Source: Bryobacteraceae bacterium
Lineage (GTDB): Bacteria; Acidobacteriota; Terriglobia; Bryobacterales; Bryobacteraceae
Reading direction: 5' to 3'
DNA: 52,049 nucleotides
NCBI GenBank assembly: GCA_025980665.1
Contig: JAICXC010000021.1
Location: 1 to 52,049, forward strand
Positions 16,795-26,396 of this stretch are shown piece by piece; within the stretch, counting starts at the first letter, position 1, and each line of letters begins with the position of its first letter. The position numbers and the translations under genes are program-made. The notes under the pieces were generated by a model that was not told the DNA's origin, made no database searches, and worked only from the letters and a program-made list of their open reading frames with translations.

Positions 16795-18614
16795 GCGAGC
16801 TGGGACGGCTGCTCCAATATTCGAAGCGGTACGTTGGGCTCCTGGTGTTATCGGTCGTGCTGATGGCATGTGTGGGCGCAACGACAGCGCTCACCGTGGG
16901 CTTGATCGGTCCAATTTTCGATCGGGTTCTGAATCCCAACTCGCCCGAATCGCCAGTGGTGCTGTTCACGATCCCGTTCTGGAATCATCCGGTCTATCTC
17001 GACAGTTTGATGCCTGCCAACGTCCATAATGTCTGGACCATGGTCGCCGTGGGAATCCTCGCCGTATTCCTGATCAAAGGACTATGCGACTACGCCGGGA
17101 ATTATCTTGTGAACTACGTCGGATTGTCGGCAGTCACGGATTTGCGCCAGGATGTTTTCGATCGCGTCGTCCATCAGGATGCACATTTTTTCGAATCCAA
17201 CTCCACCGCACGGGTTATGTCGTCCATCATGAACGACCTCGAAAAGATCCAGGTGGCAATGTCGAACATTCTGGCCGATCTGCTGCGCCAGAGTTTCATC
17301 TTTTTGGCTTTGGGAGTCAGAATCCTGCAAACCGACTGGAAACTGGCTTTGGCCAGCCTGACGGTTCTGCCATTCGTGATGCTGCCGACTCTGCGTTTAG
17401 GCCGCCGCATCCGGCGAACAACGCGCAGCGCACAGGACAACACCGCGGAGCTTAATCAAGTGTTGCAGGAGACGCTGAGTGGCCATCAGGTGGTGAAGTC
17501 TTTTGGCGCCGAAGAGATTCAGTCCAACCGGTTCCGGGACCGCGCCGAACGCTTACGACGCAGCAATCTGCGTTATGTCGCGCAGCAGGCCGTGGCATCG
17601 CCGGTAATCGAGTTCTTCGCAGCGCTAACCATCGTCGTGTTGCTGGCCTACGCCCGCAACCAAATCAAGGCTGGGAACATGAGCACGGGAGAATTCACCA
17701 GCTTCGTGATAGCGCTGTTTTTGTTATATGAGCCTGTGAAGCGTCTTACCGGTATCCACAACATCTTTCAGCAGGCGCTGGGAGCGTCTCAGAAAGTATT
17801 CGAGTATCTGGATCGCGATCTACAGGTGCAGGAGAAGCCGGGAGCCGCAAGGCTGGCACGGATCGATAAAGCCATTGTGTTCGAGCACGTGAACTTTCGA
17901 TATCCGACCTCACCCGAGGGTCTGGTTCTGGATGGGATCGATCTGGACGTTAAGGCTGGTGAAGTGGTCGCACTGGTCGGACCAAGCGGTGCAGGCAAAA
18001 CCACGCTAGCCAATCTGGTGCCGCGCTTCTACGATGTGACGGGCGGGGCCATCCGGATCGACGGCAAGGATCTTCGCGACCTTAAGCTGGCATCCCTGCG
18101 CGATAAGATCAGCATCGTGGCGCAGGATACGTTCCTGTTTAACGATACCGTGGGGGCGAACATCGGCTATGGCTTGTCGCACGCGGCGCCCGAGCAGGTT
18201 CACAAGGCCGCTCGCGATGCCCTGGCGGAAGAGTTTATCCTGCGCATGCCAGAAGGATACGGCACCATCATCGGCGAACGTGGCGTTAAACTGAGCGGCG
18301 GACAGCGGCAGCGCCTGGCGATCGCGCGCGCGTTGCTCAAGAACGCGCCGATTTTGATCCTGGACGAAGCCACTTCACATCTGGACACCGAATCCGAGGT
18401 GCTCGTACAAAAGGCGCTGCAAACCTTAATGGCCAACCGCACGGTCATCGTAATTGCACACCGGCTATCCACCGTGCGGCGGGCCGACAAGATCGTTGTG
18501 CTGGACCGTGGACGCATCTCCGAGACCGGCCGGCACGACGAATTGGTAAGCCGGGGAGGCCTTTACCAGAGGCTGTACGAATTACAATTTCTGGAAGCGG
18601 ACGTGAACCCCTAA
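16791..18614 (+). CDS. msbA: MsbA-like lipid A export ABC transporter
   Basis: The 607-residue half-transporter has six membrane spans over about residues 1-310 and a C-terminal ATPase. The Walker A motif is GPSGAGKTTL, the signature LSGGQRQR, the Walker B ILILDEATS, and the H-loop IAHRLST. The architecture matches MsbA, which flips core-lipid A across the inner membrane. Coupling to a GT9 core transferase by a 4-nt GTGA overlap supports that role over drug export. The GTG at 16791 was chosen because it overlaps the upstream stop and gives normal length. Confidence 0.88.
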   Translation: MSELGRLLQYSKRYVGLLVLSVVLMACVGATTALTVGLIGPIFDRVLNPNSPESPVVLFTIPFWNHPVYLDSLMPANVHNVWTMVAVGILAVFLIKGLCDYAGNYLVNYVGLSAVTDLRQDVFDRVVHQDAHFFESNSTARVMSSIMNDLEKIQVAMSNILADLLRQSFIFLALGVRILQTDWKLALASLTVLPFVMLPTLRLGRRIRRTTRSAQDNTAELNQVLQETLSGHQVVKSFGAEEIQSNRFRDRAERLRRSNLRYVAQQAVASPVIEFFAALTIVVLLAYARNQIKAGNMSTGEFTSFVIALFLLYEPVKRLTGIHNIFQQALGASQKVFEYLDRDLQVQEKPGAARLARIDKAIVFEHVNFRYPTSPEGLVLDGIDLDVKAGEVVALVGPSGAGKTTLANLVPRFYDVTGGAIRIDGKDLRDLKLASLRDKISIVAQDTFLFNDTVGANIGYGLSHAAPEQVHKAARDALAEEFILRMPEGYGTIIGERGVKLSGGQRQRLAIARALLKNAPILILDEATSHLDTESEVLVQKALQTLMANRTVIVIAHRLSTVRRADKIVVLDRGRISETGRHDELVSRGGLYQRLYELQFLEADVNP

Positions 18615-18615
18615 G

Positions 18616-19533
18616 ATGGCCAATTCTCCTCTGCGTAGCATGACTGGATTTGCGCGCGCCCGCCGTCCCCTAGGCGACGGCGAGATGGTGGTCAGTGTGA
18701 AGACGCTGAATCATCGCTCGCTGGATGTGCATGTGCACGCGCCCTCCGCCGCCGATCTCTTTGAGAACGCCGTGCGATCGCTGGTCAAGAGCCGCTTGGC
18801 GCGCGGGCACGTGGAGGTGCGGATCTCTCTCCCACTGGGCGCCGCGAACGAAAGTGCGGTCACTCTGAACCACAAGATGCTCCAAGAATACCTTGGGGCT
18901 TTTCGCCAAGCCGCGGCCGAGCATAAACTGAATGCCCAGCCGGACCTAAACGCTGCCTTGCGAATCCCAGGAATGTTCGGCGAGATTTCCGAGGGTTCCG
19001 CACTGCCGCCCGGAACGGAAGAAGCCATACTGGACGCGTTGCGCGCCGCGCTCGATGAGTTGAATCAGTTTCGCGCGCGCGAAGGAGCGGAAATTGCCAA
19101 GGAAATGTCCGGGCACAATTCACAGCTCGACGCGCTGGCGGAGCAGATGGAAACGATCCGGGCTAACGCGCCGGAGGTTTTCCAGCATCGGCTCGCCGAG
19201 CGCCTCAAAGATCTACTCAAGGGCGCGCAAGGCGTCCAAATCGACCCGCAGCGTCTGGCCCAGGAAGCGGCGATGCTGGCCGATCGCAGTGATATCGGCG
19301 AAGAATTAGCCCGCCTGAAGATCCATTCGGGGCAACTGGCCGCGCTACTCGAAGCCGGCGGCGAAAGCGGCAAGAAGATCGATTTTCTTTTGCAGGAGAT
19401 GAACCGCGAGACCAACACGATACTGTCCAAGACTACCGGTGCGGGAGAAATCGGCCTCAAGATCACCGAACTGGCGCTGGCCGCCAAGGCATGCATCGAG
19501 AAGATCCGAGAGCAGTCGCTAAACCTTGAATAA
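18616..19533 (+). CDS. yicC: YicC/YloC-family endoribonuclease
   Basis: The 305-residue product has the N-terminal YicC signature (LRSMTGFARARRPLGDGEMVVSVKTLNHRSLDVHVHAP) and the C-terminal DUF1732 segment (KIDFLLQEMNRETNTILSKTTGAGEIGLKITELALAAKACIEKIREQSLNLE). Family members are reported RNA endonucleases. The gene starts 1 nt after the transporter stop and precedes gmk and rpoZ, the conserved yicC-gmk-rpoZ order seen in many phyla. Confidence 0.92.
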   Translation: MANSPLRSMTGFARARRPLGDGEMVVSVKTLNHRSLDVHVHAPSAADLFENAVRSLVKSRLARGHVEVRISLPLGAANESAVTLNHKMLQEYLGAFRQAAAEHKLNAQPDLNAALRIPGMFGEISEGSALPPGTEEAILDALRAALDELNQFRAREGAEIAKEMSGHNSQLDALAEQMETIRANAPEVFQHRLAERLKDLLKGAQGVQIDPQRLAQEAAMLADRSDIGEELARLKIHSGQLAALLEAGGESGKKIDFLLQEMNRETNTILSKTTGAGEIGLKITELALAAKACIEKIREQSLNLE

Positions 19534-19543
19534 CAGTCCTGGA

Positions 19544-20167
19544 ATGACCACAGTCTTCATCATTTCGGCGCCATCGGGCTCCGGCAAATCGACCCTGGTT
19601 AGCGCGCTGATGAGGTCCGTCGACAACCTATGCTTCTCGGTTTCCTACACCACCCGCCCCCCGCGCGGCCAGGAACGCGACGGGCAGGAGTACCACTTTA
19701 TCACCCGCGCCGAATTTGAGCGGCGGCTGGCCAACGACGAGTTTCTTGAATCGGCTGAAGTATTTGGAAACTATTACGGGACCCACCGCAGCGAGTTGGA
19801 TCGGGCCAAAGCGGCTGGCATGGACCTGGTCCTCGACATCGACGTCCAGGGTGCGCGACAATTAAAAGGGAGAATATTCGAAGCGGTATCGATATTTATT
19901 CTTCCGCCCAGCCGCCAGGTTCTCGAAGAGCGTTTGCGGGCCCGGTCTCAGGACTCCGAATCGGTGATTGAGCGTAGGCTCAGGGAGGCCGCGGAGGAAA
20001 TTCGGAAGTATTCGCAGTACGACTACCTGCTGGTGAATCGGGAGGTGCAAGCGTCCACCGATACACTGGTATCGATTGTACGATCCGTGCGGAGCCGCCG
20101 CGACCGGATGGAGCAGCAGATTCGCCCGATTCTGGAGACTTTTGAAAATGGCAGAAACAAATCTTAA
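19544..20167 (+). CDS. gmk: Guanylate kinase
   Basis: The product phosphorylates GMP to GDP. The 207 residues contain the P-loop SAPSGSGKST near the start, the GMP-binding RPPRGQERDGQEYHF and the lid region YYGTHRSELD. The ATG at 19544 gives the usual N-terminus; an in-frame TTG at 19526, overlapping the yicC stop, is an alternative. Its end overlaps rpoZ by 20 nt, so the two are cotranscribed. Confidence 0.95.
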   Translation: MTTVFIISAPSGSGKSTLVSALMRSVDNLCFSVSYTTRPPRGQERDGQEYHFITRAEFERRLANDEFLESAEVFGNYYGTHRSELDRAKAAGMDLVLDIDVQGARQLKGRIFEAVSIFILPPSRQVLEERLRARSQDSESVIERRLREAAEEIRKYSQYDYLLVNREVQASTDTLVSIVRSVRSRRDRMEQQIRPILETFENGRNKS

Positions 20168-20396
20168 ACAGATTGCGCAGAGCGTGATTCCCGACGATCC
20201 GGAGGCCAGCGCCTACCGCTTCATCATCGTGGCCGCCAAGCGCGCGCGGCAGCTTCAGAACGGGGCGCGGAGCTTCCTCCCCACCACGTCCAAGAAGCCC
20301 ACCGTGATGGCCATGGAAGAAGTCCGTCGGGGCTTGGTCCAGTATGAGGACATCGCGATCCAGCACCTGTTCGAGCAGCCGGTCCCCGAAGAATAG
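20148..20396 (+). CDS. rpoZ: RNA polymerase omega subunit
   Basis: The 82-residue product has the omega core (YRFIIVAAKRARQLQNG and KPTVMAMEEVRRGLVQYEDI), which helps assemble RNA polymerase and binds ppGpp in some species. The ATG at 20148 lies inside the end of gmk in another frame, preceded by gagacttttgaaa. Order and overlap with gmk and coaBC support the call. Confidence 0.93.
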   Translation: MAETNLKQIAQSVIPDDPEASAYRFIIVAAKRARQLQNGARSFLPTTSKKPTVMAMEEVRRGLVQYEDIAIQHLFEQPVPEE

Positions 20397-20420
20397 GCCG
20401 ATTTTATTCCGGTAACGAGC

Positions 20421-21656
20421 ATGCCGGTCACCACCAACGTTGCCTTGGGAGTCGGAGGAGGCATCGCCGCGTACAAGGCGGCGGAGCTGGCTCGCGCGCT
20501 GATGGAGCGCGGTTTCTCCGTGCAGGTGGTCATGACCCGGTCAGCCGAGGAATTCGTGCGGCCCTTGACGTTCGCCGCGCTCACTGGCCGTAAGGTGATC
20601 ACCAACCTGTTCAGCGCGGCCAGCGCTGAAGATACCCTTTCGAGTGCGATCGAACATATTCGTGTAGCCCAGGAGAATCATATCCTGGTGATCGCGCCGG
20701 CCACGGCCGATCTTCTCGCCAAGCTGGCTCACGGGCTCGCCGACGATTTCCTGACGACTACTTATCTGGCGTTCACCGGCTCGGTGGTGCTCGCTCCGGC
20801 GATGAACACCAACATGTGGAATCACCCGGCCACCCAGGAGAATCTGCGCATTTTGCGGGAGCGCGGGCATGTGATTGTCGAGCCCGATGATGGGATTCTG
20901 GCTTGCGGTATGGTCGGCCCGGGCCGTTTGGCTGAGCCCGAGATCATCGCACAAGCAGTCGCTGGCGTGGCTGGTCGCGGCAGTTCCAAGCATGATCTGG
21001 ATGGCGAGACTGTCTTAATCACGGCCGGACCCACGCAGGAACCGCTCGATCCGGTTCGCTATCTCAGCAACCGTTCCAGCGGGAAGATGGGCTACGCGCT
21101 GGCCGAGGCTGCCGCGGAACGCGGAGCACGCGTGATCCTGGTTTCTGGGCCTGTTACGCTCGCCCCACCGGCGCGCGTGGAACTGATTCTGGTGCGCACT
21201 GCTGTCGAAATGCGCCAGGCGGTGATGGATCACCTGGAGCAGGCCACCATGATCATTAAGGCTGCGGCCGTCGCTGATTATCACCGGGCCAACCCGCCGC
21301 AGCAGAAGGTCAAGAAAACTGCGGCGCGGCTTTCACTCGAGCTCGATCCCACGCCGGATATCCTGGCCGAAGTCGGCCGCAAAAAAGGCGATCGTCTGCT
21401 GGTGGGCTTCGCGGCGGAGACTGAGAACCTGATCGAGGCGGCTCGCCGCAAGCTGCAATCTAAAAACTGCGACATGGTGGTGGCCAATCTGGTATCGCAG
21501 CCGGGAATCGGATTTGAATCGGACGAGAATGCCGTAACCCTGGTGCTGCGCACCGGCGAAACCATTCCTGTCGAGCGGGCTTCGAAGAGCATCATCGCGC
21601 ACCGCATCTTCGATGAAGCGATGAAGCTGCGCCTGGCCCTGCACAGCGCCCAATGA
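20421..21656 (+). CDS. coaBC: Bifunctional phosphopantothenoylcysteine decarboxylase / synthetase
   Basis: The 411-residue product fuses CoaC (about residues 1-180; flavin-binding VGGGIAAYKAAEL, the APAMNTNMW motif and the Cys-containing CGMVGPGRLAEP) to CoaB (about 190-400; ITAGPTQEPLDPVRYLSNRSSGKMGYALAEAA). It performs two successive steps from phosphopantothenate to phosphopantetheine in coenzyme A synthesis. The end overlaps the uracil-DNA glycosylase gene by an ATGA. Confidence 0.95.
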   Translation: MPVTTNVALGVGGGIAAYKAAELARALMERGFSVQVVMTRSAEEFVRPLTFAALTGRKVITNLFSAASAEDTLSSAIEHIRVAQENHILVIAPATADLLAKLAHGLADDFLTTTYLAFTGSVVLAPAMNTNMWNHPATQENLRILRERGHVIVEPDDGILACGMVGPGRLAEPEIIAQAVAGVAGRGSSKHDLDGETVLITAGPTQEPLDPVRYLSNRSSGKMGYALAEAAAERGARVILVSGPVTLAPPARVELILVRTAVEMRQAVMDHLEQATMIIKAAAVADYHRANPPQQKVKKTAARLSLELDPTPDILAEVGRKKGDRLLVGFAAETENLIEAARRKLQSKNCDMVVANLVSQPGIGFESDENAVTLVLRTGETIPVERASKSIIAHRIFDEAMKLRLALHSAQ

Positions 21657-22393
21657 CTGTTGCGCAGCTCCGGGAACGCCTGAACTTTTACCGTGACCTC
21701 GGAGTCGACGAAATCTATCGCCGTGAGAATGTAGGACAGGCAATCTCGTTGCCTGTCATTCCAGAAGGAGTAATCTTGCCAGCTGCCCCTGCCGCCCTAC
21801 CCTCTCTAGCGCCGGAAGGCGACACGCTTCTCAAGATTCGCCAGGACATCGGCGACGATTGCCGCCGCTGCCGCCTGTGTGAGGGCCGGGCGAAGATCGT
21901 TTTCGGATCGGGCAATGAACAGTCGCGCTTGGTGTTTGTCGGCGAAGGACCAGGGGCGGATGAAGACGCTAGTGGGCTGCCTTTTGTCGGCCGGGCCGGG
22001 CAGTTGCTCACGCAGATGATCGAGAACACCGCGACCAAGGAAGGTATTCCCATCCGGCGCCCCGACGTCTACATTTGCAACGTGGTCAAGTGTCGCCCCC
22101 CGGAGAATCGCGCGCCGCAGCCCGATGAAATGGAAATTTGCGGCCAGTTTCTATTCCGCCAGCTCATGGCAATCCGTCCCAAAGCCATCTGCGCGATGGG
22201 TTCGACGGCAGCTAAAGCAGTGCTCGGCACTAAGGACGGAGTCACTAAGCTGCGCGGCAAATGGCACAAGTGGCGCGATATTCCAGTGATGGTGACGTAT
22301 CATCCGTCCTATCTGCTGCGCCCCTATAACCAAGACGCGAAACGCGAAGCGTGGGAAGATCTGAAGAAGGTCCTGCACTTCGTTTACGACTGA
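21653..22393 (+). CDS. Family 4 uracil-DNA glycosylase with iron-sulfur cluster
   Basis: The 246-residue product has motif 1 GEGPGADEDASGLPFVGRAGQLL, the C-terminal active-site motif VTYHPSYLLR, and the cluster cysteines in CRRCRLC plus NVVKCRPP and EICGQF. The last two motifs match the 4Fe-4S family 4 enzymes that excise uracil from DNA. The first 70 residues are a non-conserved extension. The gene is coupled to coaBC through ATGA and to tmk by 8 nt, an operon that joins CoA, repair and dTTP supply. Confidence 0.93.
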   Translation: MTVAQLRERLNFYRDLGVDEIYRRENVGQAISLPVIPEGVILPAAPAALPSLAPEGDTLLKIRQDIGDDCRRCRLCEGRAKIVFGSGNEQSRLVFVGEGPGADEDASGLPFVGRAGQLLTQMIENTATKEGIPIRRPDVYICNVVKCRPPENRAPQPDEMEICGQFLFRQLMAIRPKAICAMGSTAAKAVLGTKDGVTKLRGKWHKWRDIPVMVTYHPSYLLRPYNQDAKREAWEDLKKVLHFVYD

Positions 22394-22401
22394 AGTGGCG
22401 A

Positions 22402-23073
22402 ATGAGCTCGCTTATGAGTGGGCGCGGCCGATTCATTACGTTTGAAGGCCCGGAAGGCAGCGGCAAATCCACCCAACTTCGCTTGCTCGGCGAGCGGCTG
22501 CGGAAAGCCGGGCACGATGTTCTGGAAACTCAGGAGCCGGGCGGCACTCCCATCGGTACCCAGATCCGCCATGTGTTGCTGGATGCCAAGAATCGCGAAT
22601 TGTGTCCCACCGCCGAGCTGCTGCTGATGTTTGCGAGCCGCGCACAAAACGTCGACCAGTTGATCTTGCCGGCTCTATCGGCCGGCCGCACCGTTCTCTC
22701 CGACCGATTTACCGATTCCACTCTGGTCTACCAGGGCGTGGGCCGAGGCCTGGGCGCCGACGTCGTCTATGAGCTCGACCGGATTGCCTGCCGCGGATTG
22801 ATTCCGGACCTCACTCTTGTCATCGATATCGATGCGGAAGCGGGCCTGGCGCGCGCGCATCGCCGCGGCGCTCGAACCGCGGGTTCCGAGACTCGCTCCG
22901 AGACCAGGATAGAAGAGCAGGATGTCGCTTTTCACCGGCGCGTTCGCGAAGCCTATCGCCAGCTCGCCGCCGACGAGTCCAAACGCGTGCGGCTTATCGA
23001 CGGGAGTCAAACTCGGGAAGCCGTGGCGGAACAAGTGTGGCACGCCGTGGCGTTACCGATAACGCCCGGCTAA
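22402..23073 (+). CDS. tmk: Thymidylate kinase
   Basis: The product converts dTMP to dTDP. The 223 residues show the P-loop FEGPEGSGKSTQ, the DR[Y/F] motif SDRFTDSTLVYQG and the lid region RRGARTAGSETRSETRIEEQD. The ATG at 22402 (or 22414) gives the normal N-terminus. It is the last gene of the long operon, and its 3' end overlaps a convergent glycosyltransferase gene by 21 nt. Confidence 0.94.
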   Translation: MSSLMSGRGRFITFEGPEGSGKSTQLRLLGERLRKAGHDVLETQEPGGTPIGTQIRHVLLDAKNRELCPTAELLLMFASRAQNVDQLILPALSAGRTVLSDRFTDSTLVYQGVGRGLGADVVYELDRIACRGLIPDLTLVIDIDAEAGLARAHRRGARTAGSETRSETRIEEQDVAFHRRVREAYRQLAADESKRVRLIDGSQTREAVAEQVWHAVALPITPG

Positions 23074-23772
23074 CTGGTGCCATCGCACCGCCGCCAGATC
23101 CCAGAACGCGCGAGCTCCGTTCAATGGGCTAACCTTGGTGCCCTCCACGTTGTCCCAACGCACCGGCACTTCGACCACTTTGAATCCGTGGATGCGAGCG
23201 ATCAGCAGATCTTCCACATCGAAGCCAAATCCATCCAGCCGCTGGCGGGGAAAGATGGCGTGAGCGGCATCCTTACGAAACAGCTTGAAGCCGCACTGCG
23301 TATCGCGAAACGGTAGTCCCGTGGCTGCGCGCATCACCACGTTGAACACGCGACCGCTGGCCTCTCGGAACGCAGCCTGGTGGACGCCCACCAGCGAGCG
23401 ATCCAGCGCCCGCGATCCGATGGCGGCCGCGGCCTTTTCCCTCTCTACCGCACTCAGAAGTTTGTCGACTTCTTCCAGCGGGCTGGAGAGATCCGCATCC
23501 GTCGAAAGGATCCAATCACCCTGGGCCTTCTGCATTCCGTGACGCACCGAATATCCTTTGCCGCGGTTGCCGGGATTTTGGAGCAAACGTGCAAACGGAT
23601 GCCGGTTCGCGAACTCCTGAACAAGGGCAGCGGTCGAATCCTTCGATCCGTCATCCACAATGAGAATCTCGATGGACCCTTGGCGTTCGCAGAACTCCGC
23701 CATCTTAGGAAGAGTCAGGGGAAGACGGGCCGCCTCATTATAGGCGGGGACCACGATCGAAAGCCGGGGCAA
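23053..23772 (-). CDS. Family 2 glycosyltransferase (polyprenyl-phosphate hexosyltransferase-like)
   Basis: The 239-residue product has the GT2 fold: LSIVVPAYNEAARLP at the start, IEILIVDDGSKDST, the DxD-type STDADLSSPLEEV, and GFDVEDLLIARIHGFKVVEVPVRW. It resembles dolichyl-phosphate beta-glucosyltransferases, which load sugars on a lipid carrier at the membrane; no C-terminal membrane spans are present. The start is TTG, with TACAAT 5 nt upstream on the minus strand, so it may also be transcribed from its own leaderless promoter inside the end of the upstream gene. Confidence 0.88.
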   Translation of the reverse strand: MPRLSIVVPAYNEAARLPLTLPKMAEFCERQGSIEILIVDDGSKDSTAALVQEFANRHPFARLLQNPGNRGKGYSVRHGMQKAQGDWILSTDADLSSPLEEVDKLLSAVEREKAAAAIGSRALDRSLVGVHQAAFREASGRVFNVVMRAATGLPFRDTQCGFKLFRKDAAHAIFPRQRLDGFGFDVEDLLIARIHGFKVVEVPVRWDNVEGTKVSPLNGARAFWDLAAVRWHQLAGRYR

Positions 23773-23775
23773 AGC

Positions 23776-24525
23776 CTATTGTATGGCAGCCGATTCGGAA
23801 ACTTCAGTAGTCCTGGTTTCCGCCACCAGATTCGCCGCGCGTAACAACGATTCAAACGTGCCGGCATCAGTCCACCATCCATCCAGGAATGAATAGCTCA
23901 TGCTACCTTCCTGGATGTAGGCATTATTTACATCGGTAATCTCAAGCTCGTTGCGGCGGCTGGGCACCAGCTTACGCACTTTCTCGAACACCGTACCGTC
24001 GTACAGATAGATCCCGATCACCGCATAGGGAGATTTCGGCTGGGCCGGCTTTTCCTCGATACCCAGGATGCGGTCACCCGACAGTTCCGCCACGCCAAAG
24101 CGCTCCGCATCGGGGACCTCCTTAAGCAAAATGCGTGCCCCGCGCTCCTGTTTTTCGAATGCCTGCACCGCCGGGGCGATGGAGCCCTCAATGATGTTGT
24201 CGCCCAGAATCACGCAGATCTTTTCGCCATCCGCAAAGTGTTCGGCCAGGGCCAGCGCATCGGCAATACCGCCCTCGCCTTCCTGATAGGTGTAGTTCAG
24301 ATGAGCCAGCCCGAACTTCTTGCCGTTGGCCAGCAGGCGGAGAAAATCGCCTGAGTTCTGCCCACCCGTTACCAGCAGGATGTCGCGGATTCCAGCATCT
24401 ACCAGAGCCTGGATCGGGTAGAAGATCATAGGCTTGTCATAGATCGGAAGCAAGTGTTTGTTGGTGATCTTGGTCAGAGGGAACAGACGGCTTCCAGTTC
24501 CTCCGGCGAGCACAATACCTTTCAC
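23776..24525 (-). CDS. Sugar-1-phosphate nucleotidylyltransferase (RmlA-like)
   Basis: The 249-residue product has the nucleotide-binding GIVLAGGTGSRLFPLT, KHLLPIYDKPMIFYPI, the metal-binding VILGDNI and the substrate motif LEITDVNNAYIQEGS. These are the features of glucose-1-phosphate thymidylyltransferases, which form dTDP-glucose for surface polysaccharides. It is about 40 residues shorter than RmlA at the C-terminus, which matches the short-form clade. A strong aaggagc site precedes the GTG start. The GT2 gene follows 3 nt downstream, so the pair is an operon. Confidence 0.9.
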   Translation of the reverse strand: MKGIVLAGGTGSRLFPLTKITNKHLLPIYDKPMIFYPIQALVDAGIRDILLVTGGQNSGDFLRLLANGKKFGLAHLNYTYQEGEGGIADALALAEHFADGEKICVILGDNIIEGSIAPAVQAFEKQERGARILLKEVPDAERFGVAELSGDRILGIEEKPAQPKSPYAVIGIYLYDGTVFEKVRKLVPSRRNELEITDVNNAYIQEGSMSYSFLDGWWTDAGTFESLLRAANLVAETRTTEVSESAAIQ

Positions 24526-24587
24526 GTAAGCTCCTTAGGCCGCGTGCCACGCGGCATCCTTACATCTAAGCACAATGCTGGAGCAGC

Positions 24588-26339
24588 ATGAAATACTACA
24601 CTAAACCAATGCGATCGTTCGATCCCAAGCTTGGTGAGTTGCTCATTCCTGCTCTCATGGTTTTAGCGAGCCTCGCGCCAACGTTCGCGCAGTCCTCTAC
24701 ATCCCACACGTGCCCTACGAATTCGAATTGCTGGCCCGCGCCGCTGGGCTTTATGCCGTTCCAGTCGGTGTATTACATAACCCCACCGAATGCGGTCGGA
24801 GATCGCCTGGTGGTGGGGAAGCCTTTTAGCGGACAGCAACTGGTTCAATCGATAAATTCGATTCCTATTGCCGACGCCAATACGGGGCCGAAATTCTGCG
24901 GTCTGGTTCAGGTTGCTCCTGGCTTGGCGGTCCAAGCGTATTTGCCACCGCTTCCGGAGCGTCAGGGCGATTTCGCCGCTTTCGCCGGGCAGTTAATTGA
25001 TCCCCTATCGGGAATTCCGTTCCCCGCCGGGATCATTCCTCTCACTCGGTTCGCCGACATTTTTGCCTGGCGGATACACGACCCGCCAACGCAGGTGCAG
25101 CTACCTTCCTACTCGGCGGGTTCCACCGACCCTTCTGCTTATCCGCCCCTGCAGAAGGCATTGAATCTGGGCCAGGACGTAGGAGCAGCCTTAGGTGTAG
25201 CTTCTGCGGGAGTCTTCGCCTGTTCGACGAGTGCGCTGCTGCCGGGCTCCTTTCTTGAATGGCTCAATGGCCTGCCGGCGTTGCAGGGCCAATACGCGGC
25301 CGTATCCATGGGACCTGTGGATATCGTCGTCACCGACGCTCTTGGTCGCGTTACTTCGCGATCCGGCCAGGCGATTCCAGACTCCGCCTATTTCGAGCTC
25401 GATTTCGGAGGCGTGCTTCCCCATCCGATGGACGTTGTGCTCATTCGGCAATCTGTCGAAGGGCAAGGTCATTATACGATCGGCGTGGAGCCTGACAGCA
25501 CAGCGAAGACCGGCGATGCATTCTCCCTCGTCAGTGTTTCAGGAAGCGCGCTCGATCCTCAAGGGCGAGTGCTTGCCATGGACTCGCCGGTCTCGCCTGG
25601 GCAGCAGAGTGCATTCGTGGATCTTCCTCTGGTTACCGAATCCGCGGCTAGTTCCACCCCGCCCGGCACAATGGCCAGCGGCATGATCATGATCAGCGTG
25701 GCCAGCGGGTTAGCGCGGGGTACAGCTTCGGGCACCGGCGACTATCTTCCCAATCAGTTACTGGAAACCAAGGTGACGCTAACGGACAGCGTGGGCAACG
25801 TTCTTAACCCATCTCTGTTCTTTGTCGATCCGAGCGTTGTAATCTTCGCGGTTCCGCCATTCACCGCTTTGGGTAATGCGACCCTGAGGATTCAGAGCGG
25901 CACCGGTGGGATGGTCTCACAGCAGATTGTGGTCGATAAAGTACTTCCATCGCTCTTCACCGCGAATGCCAGCGGGTCGGGCGTTCCGGCGGGCCTGTGG
26001 ATACGAATCGCCTCCAACGGAGCCCGTAGCCAGGATTACCTGTTCAATCCGGCAGAACCCATCGGAAGCCGTATTCCCGTCCCAGTGAATCTCGGCTCAG
26101 CAGGGGACCAGGTTTTTCTCTCGCTTTACGGCACTGGATTCCGGAATGCCGGTCAGGCGATTGGCACTGTCGGTGGTGTAAGCGTACCAGCCGCTCTTGC
26201 TGCGGTCGGCGGCTACGAAGGAGAGGACGCCGTCAATATAGGGCCTCTACCCTCTTCCTTGGCTGGACGAGGGCAGGTCGATATCGTGGTTATCTTTGAT
26301 GGCAAGGCCGCCAATACCGTCACAACTAGCATTCGCTAA
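24588..26339 (+). CDS. Large secreted protein with TIGR03437-type C-terminal domain
   Basis: The 583-residue product has a signal peptide (about residues 1-35) and a Ser/Pro/Gly-rich, strand-rich body. The last 220 residues show the TIGR03437-like pattern VLPSLFTANASGSGVPAGLW ... QVFLSLYGTGFRNAG ... VNIGPLPSSLAGRGQVDIVV. This domain is known mostly from acidobacterial extracellular proteins of unknown function. Residues 40-200 contain four Cys and no catalytic motif that I recognise. A ggag ribosome site supports the ATG. Surface or secreted location is inferred. Confidence 0.82.
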   Translation: MKYYTKPMRSFDPKLGELLIPALMVLASLAPTFAQSSTSHTCPTNSNCWPAPLGFMPFQSVYYITPPNAVGDRLVVGKPFSGQQLVQSINSIPIADANTGPKFCGLVQVAPGLAVQAYLPPLPERQGDFAAFAGQLIDPLSGIPFPAGIIPLTRFADIFAWRIHDPPTQVQLPSYSAGSTDPSAYPPLQKALNLGQDVGAALGVASAGVFACSTSALLPGSFLEWLNGLPALQGQYAAVSMGPVDIVVTDALGRVTSRSGQAIPDSAYFELDFGGVLPHPMDVVLIRQSVEGQGHYTIGVEPDSTAKTGDAFSLVSVSGSALDPQGRVLAMDSPVSPGQQSAFVDLPLVTESAASSTPPGTMASGMIMISVASGLARGTASGTGDYLPNQLLETKVTLTDSVGNVLNPSLFFVDPSVVIFAVPPFTALGNATLRIQSGTGGMVSQQIVVDKVLPSLFTANASGSGVPAGLWIRIASNGARSQDYLFNPAEPIGSRIPVPVNLGSAGDQVFLSLYGTGFRNAGQAIGTVGGVSVPAALAAVGGYEGEDAVNIGPLPSSLAGRGQVDIVVIFDGKAANTVTTSIR

Positions 26340-26396
26340 CCAAATCCGAAACATAATCACCTGCGAGAAACACCTGTCTGAAACCACTAACGGTCT

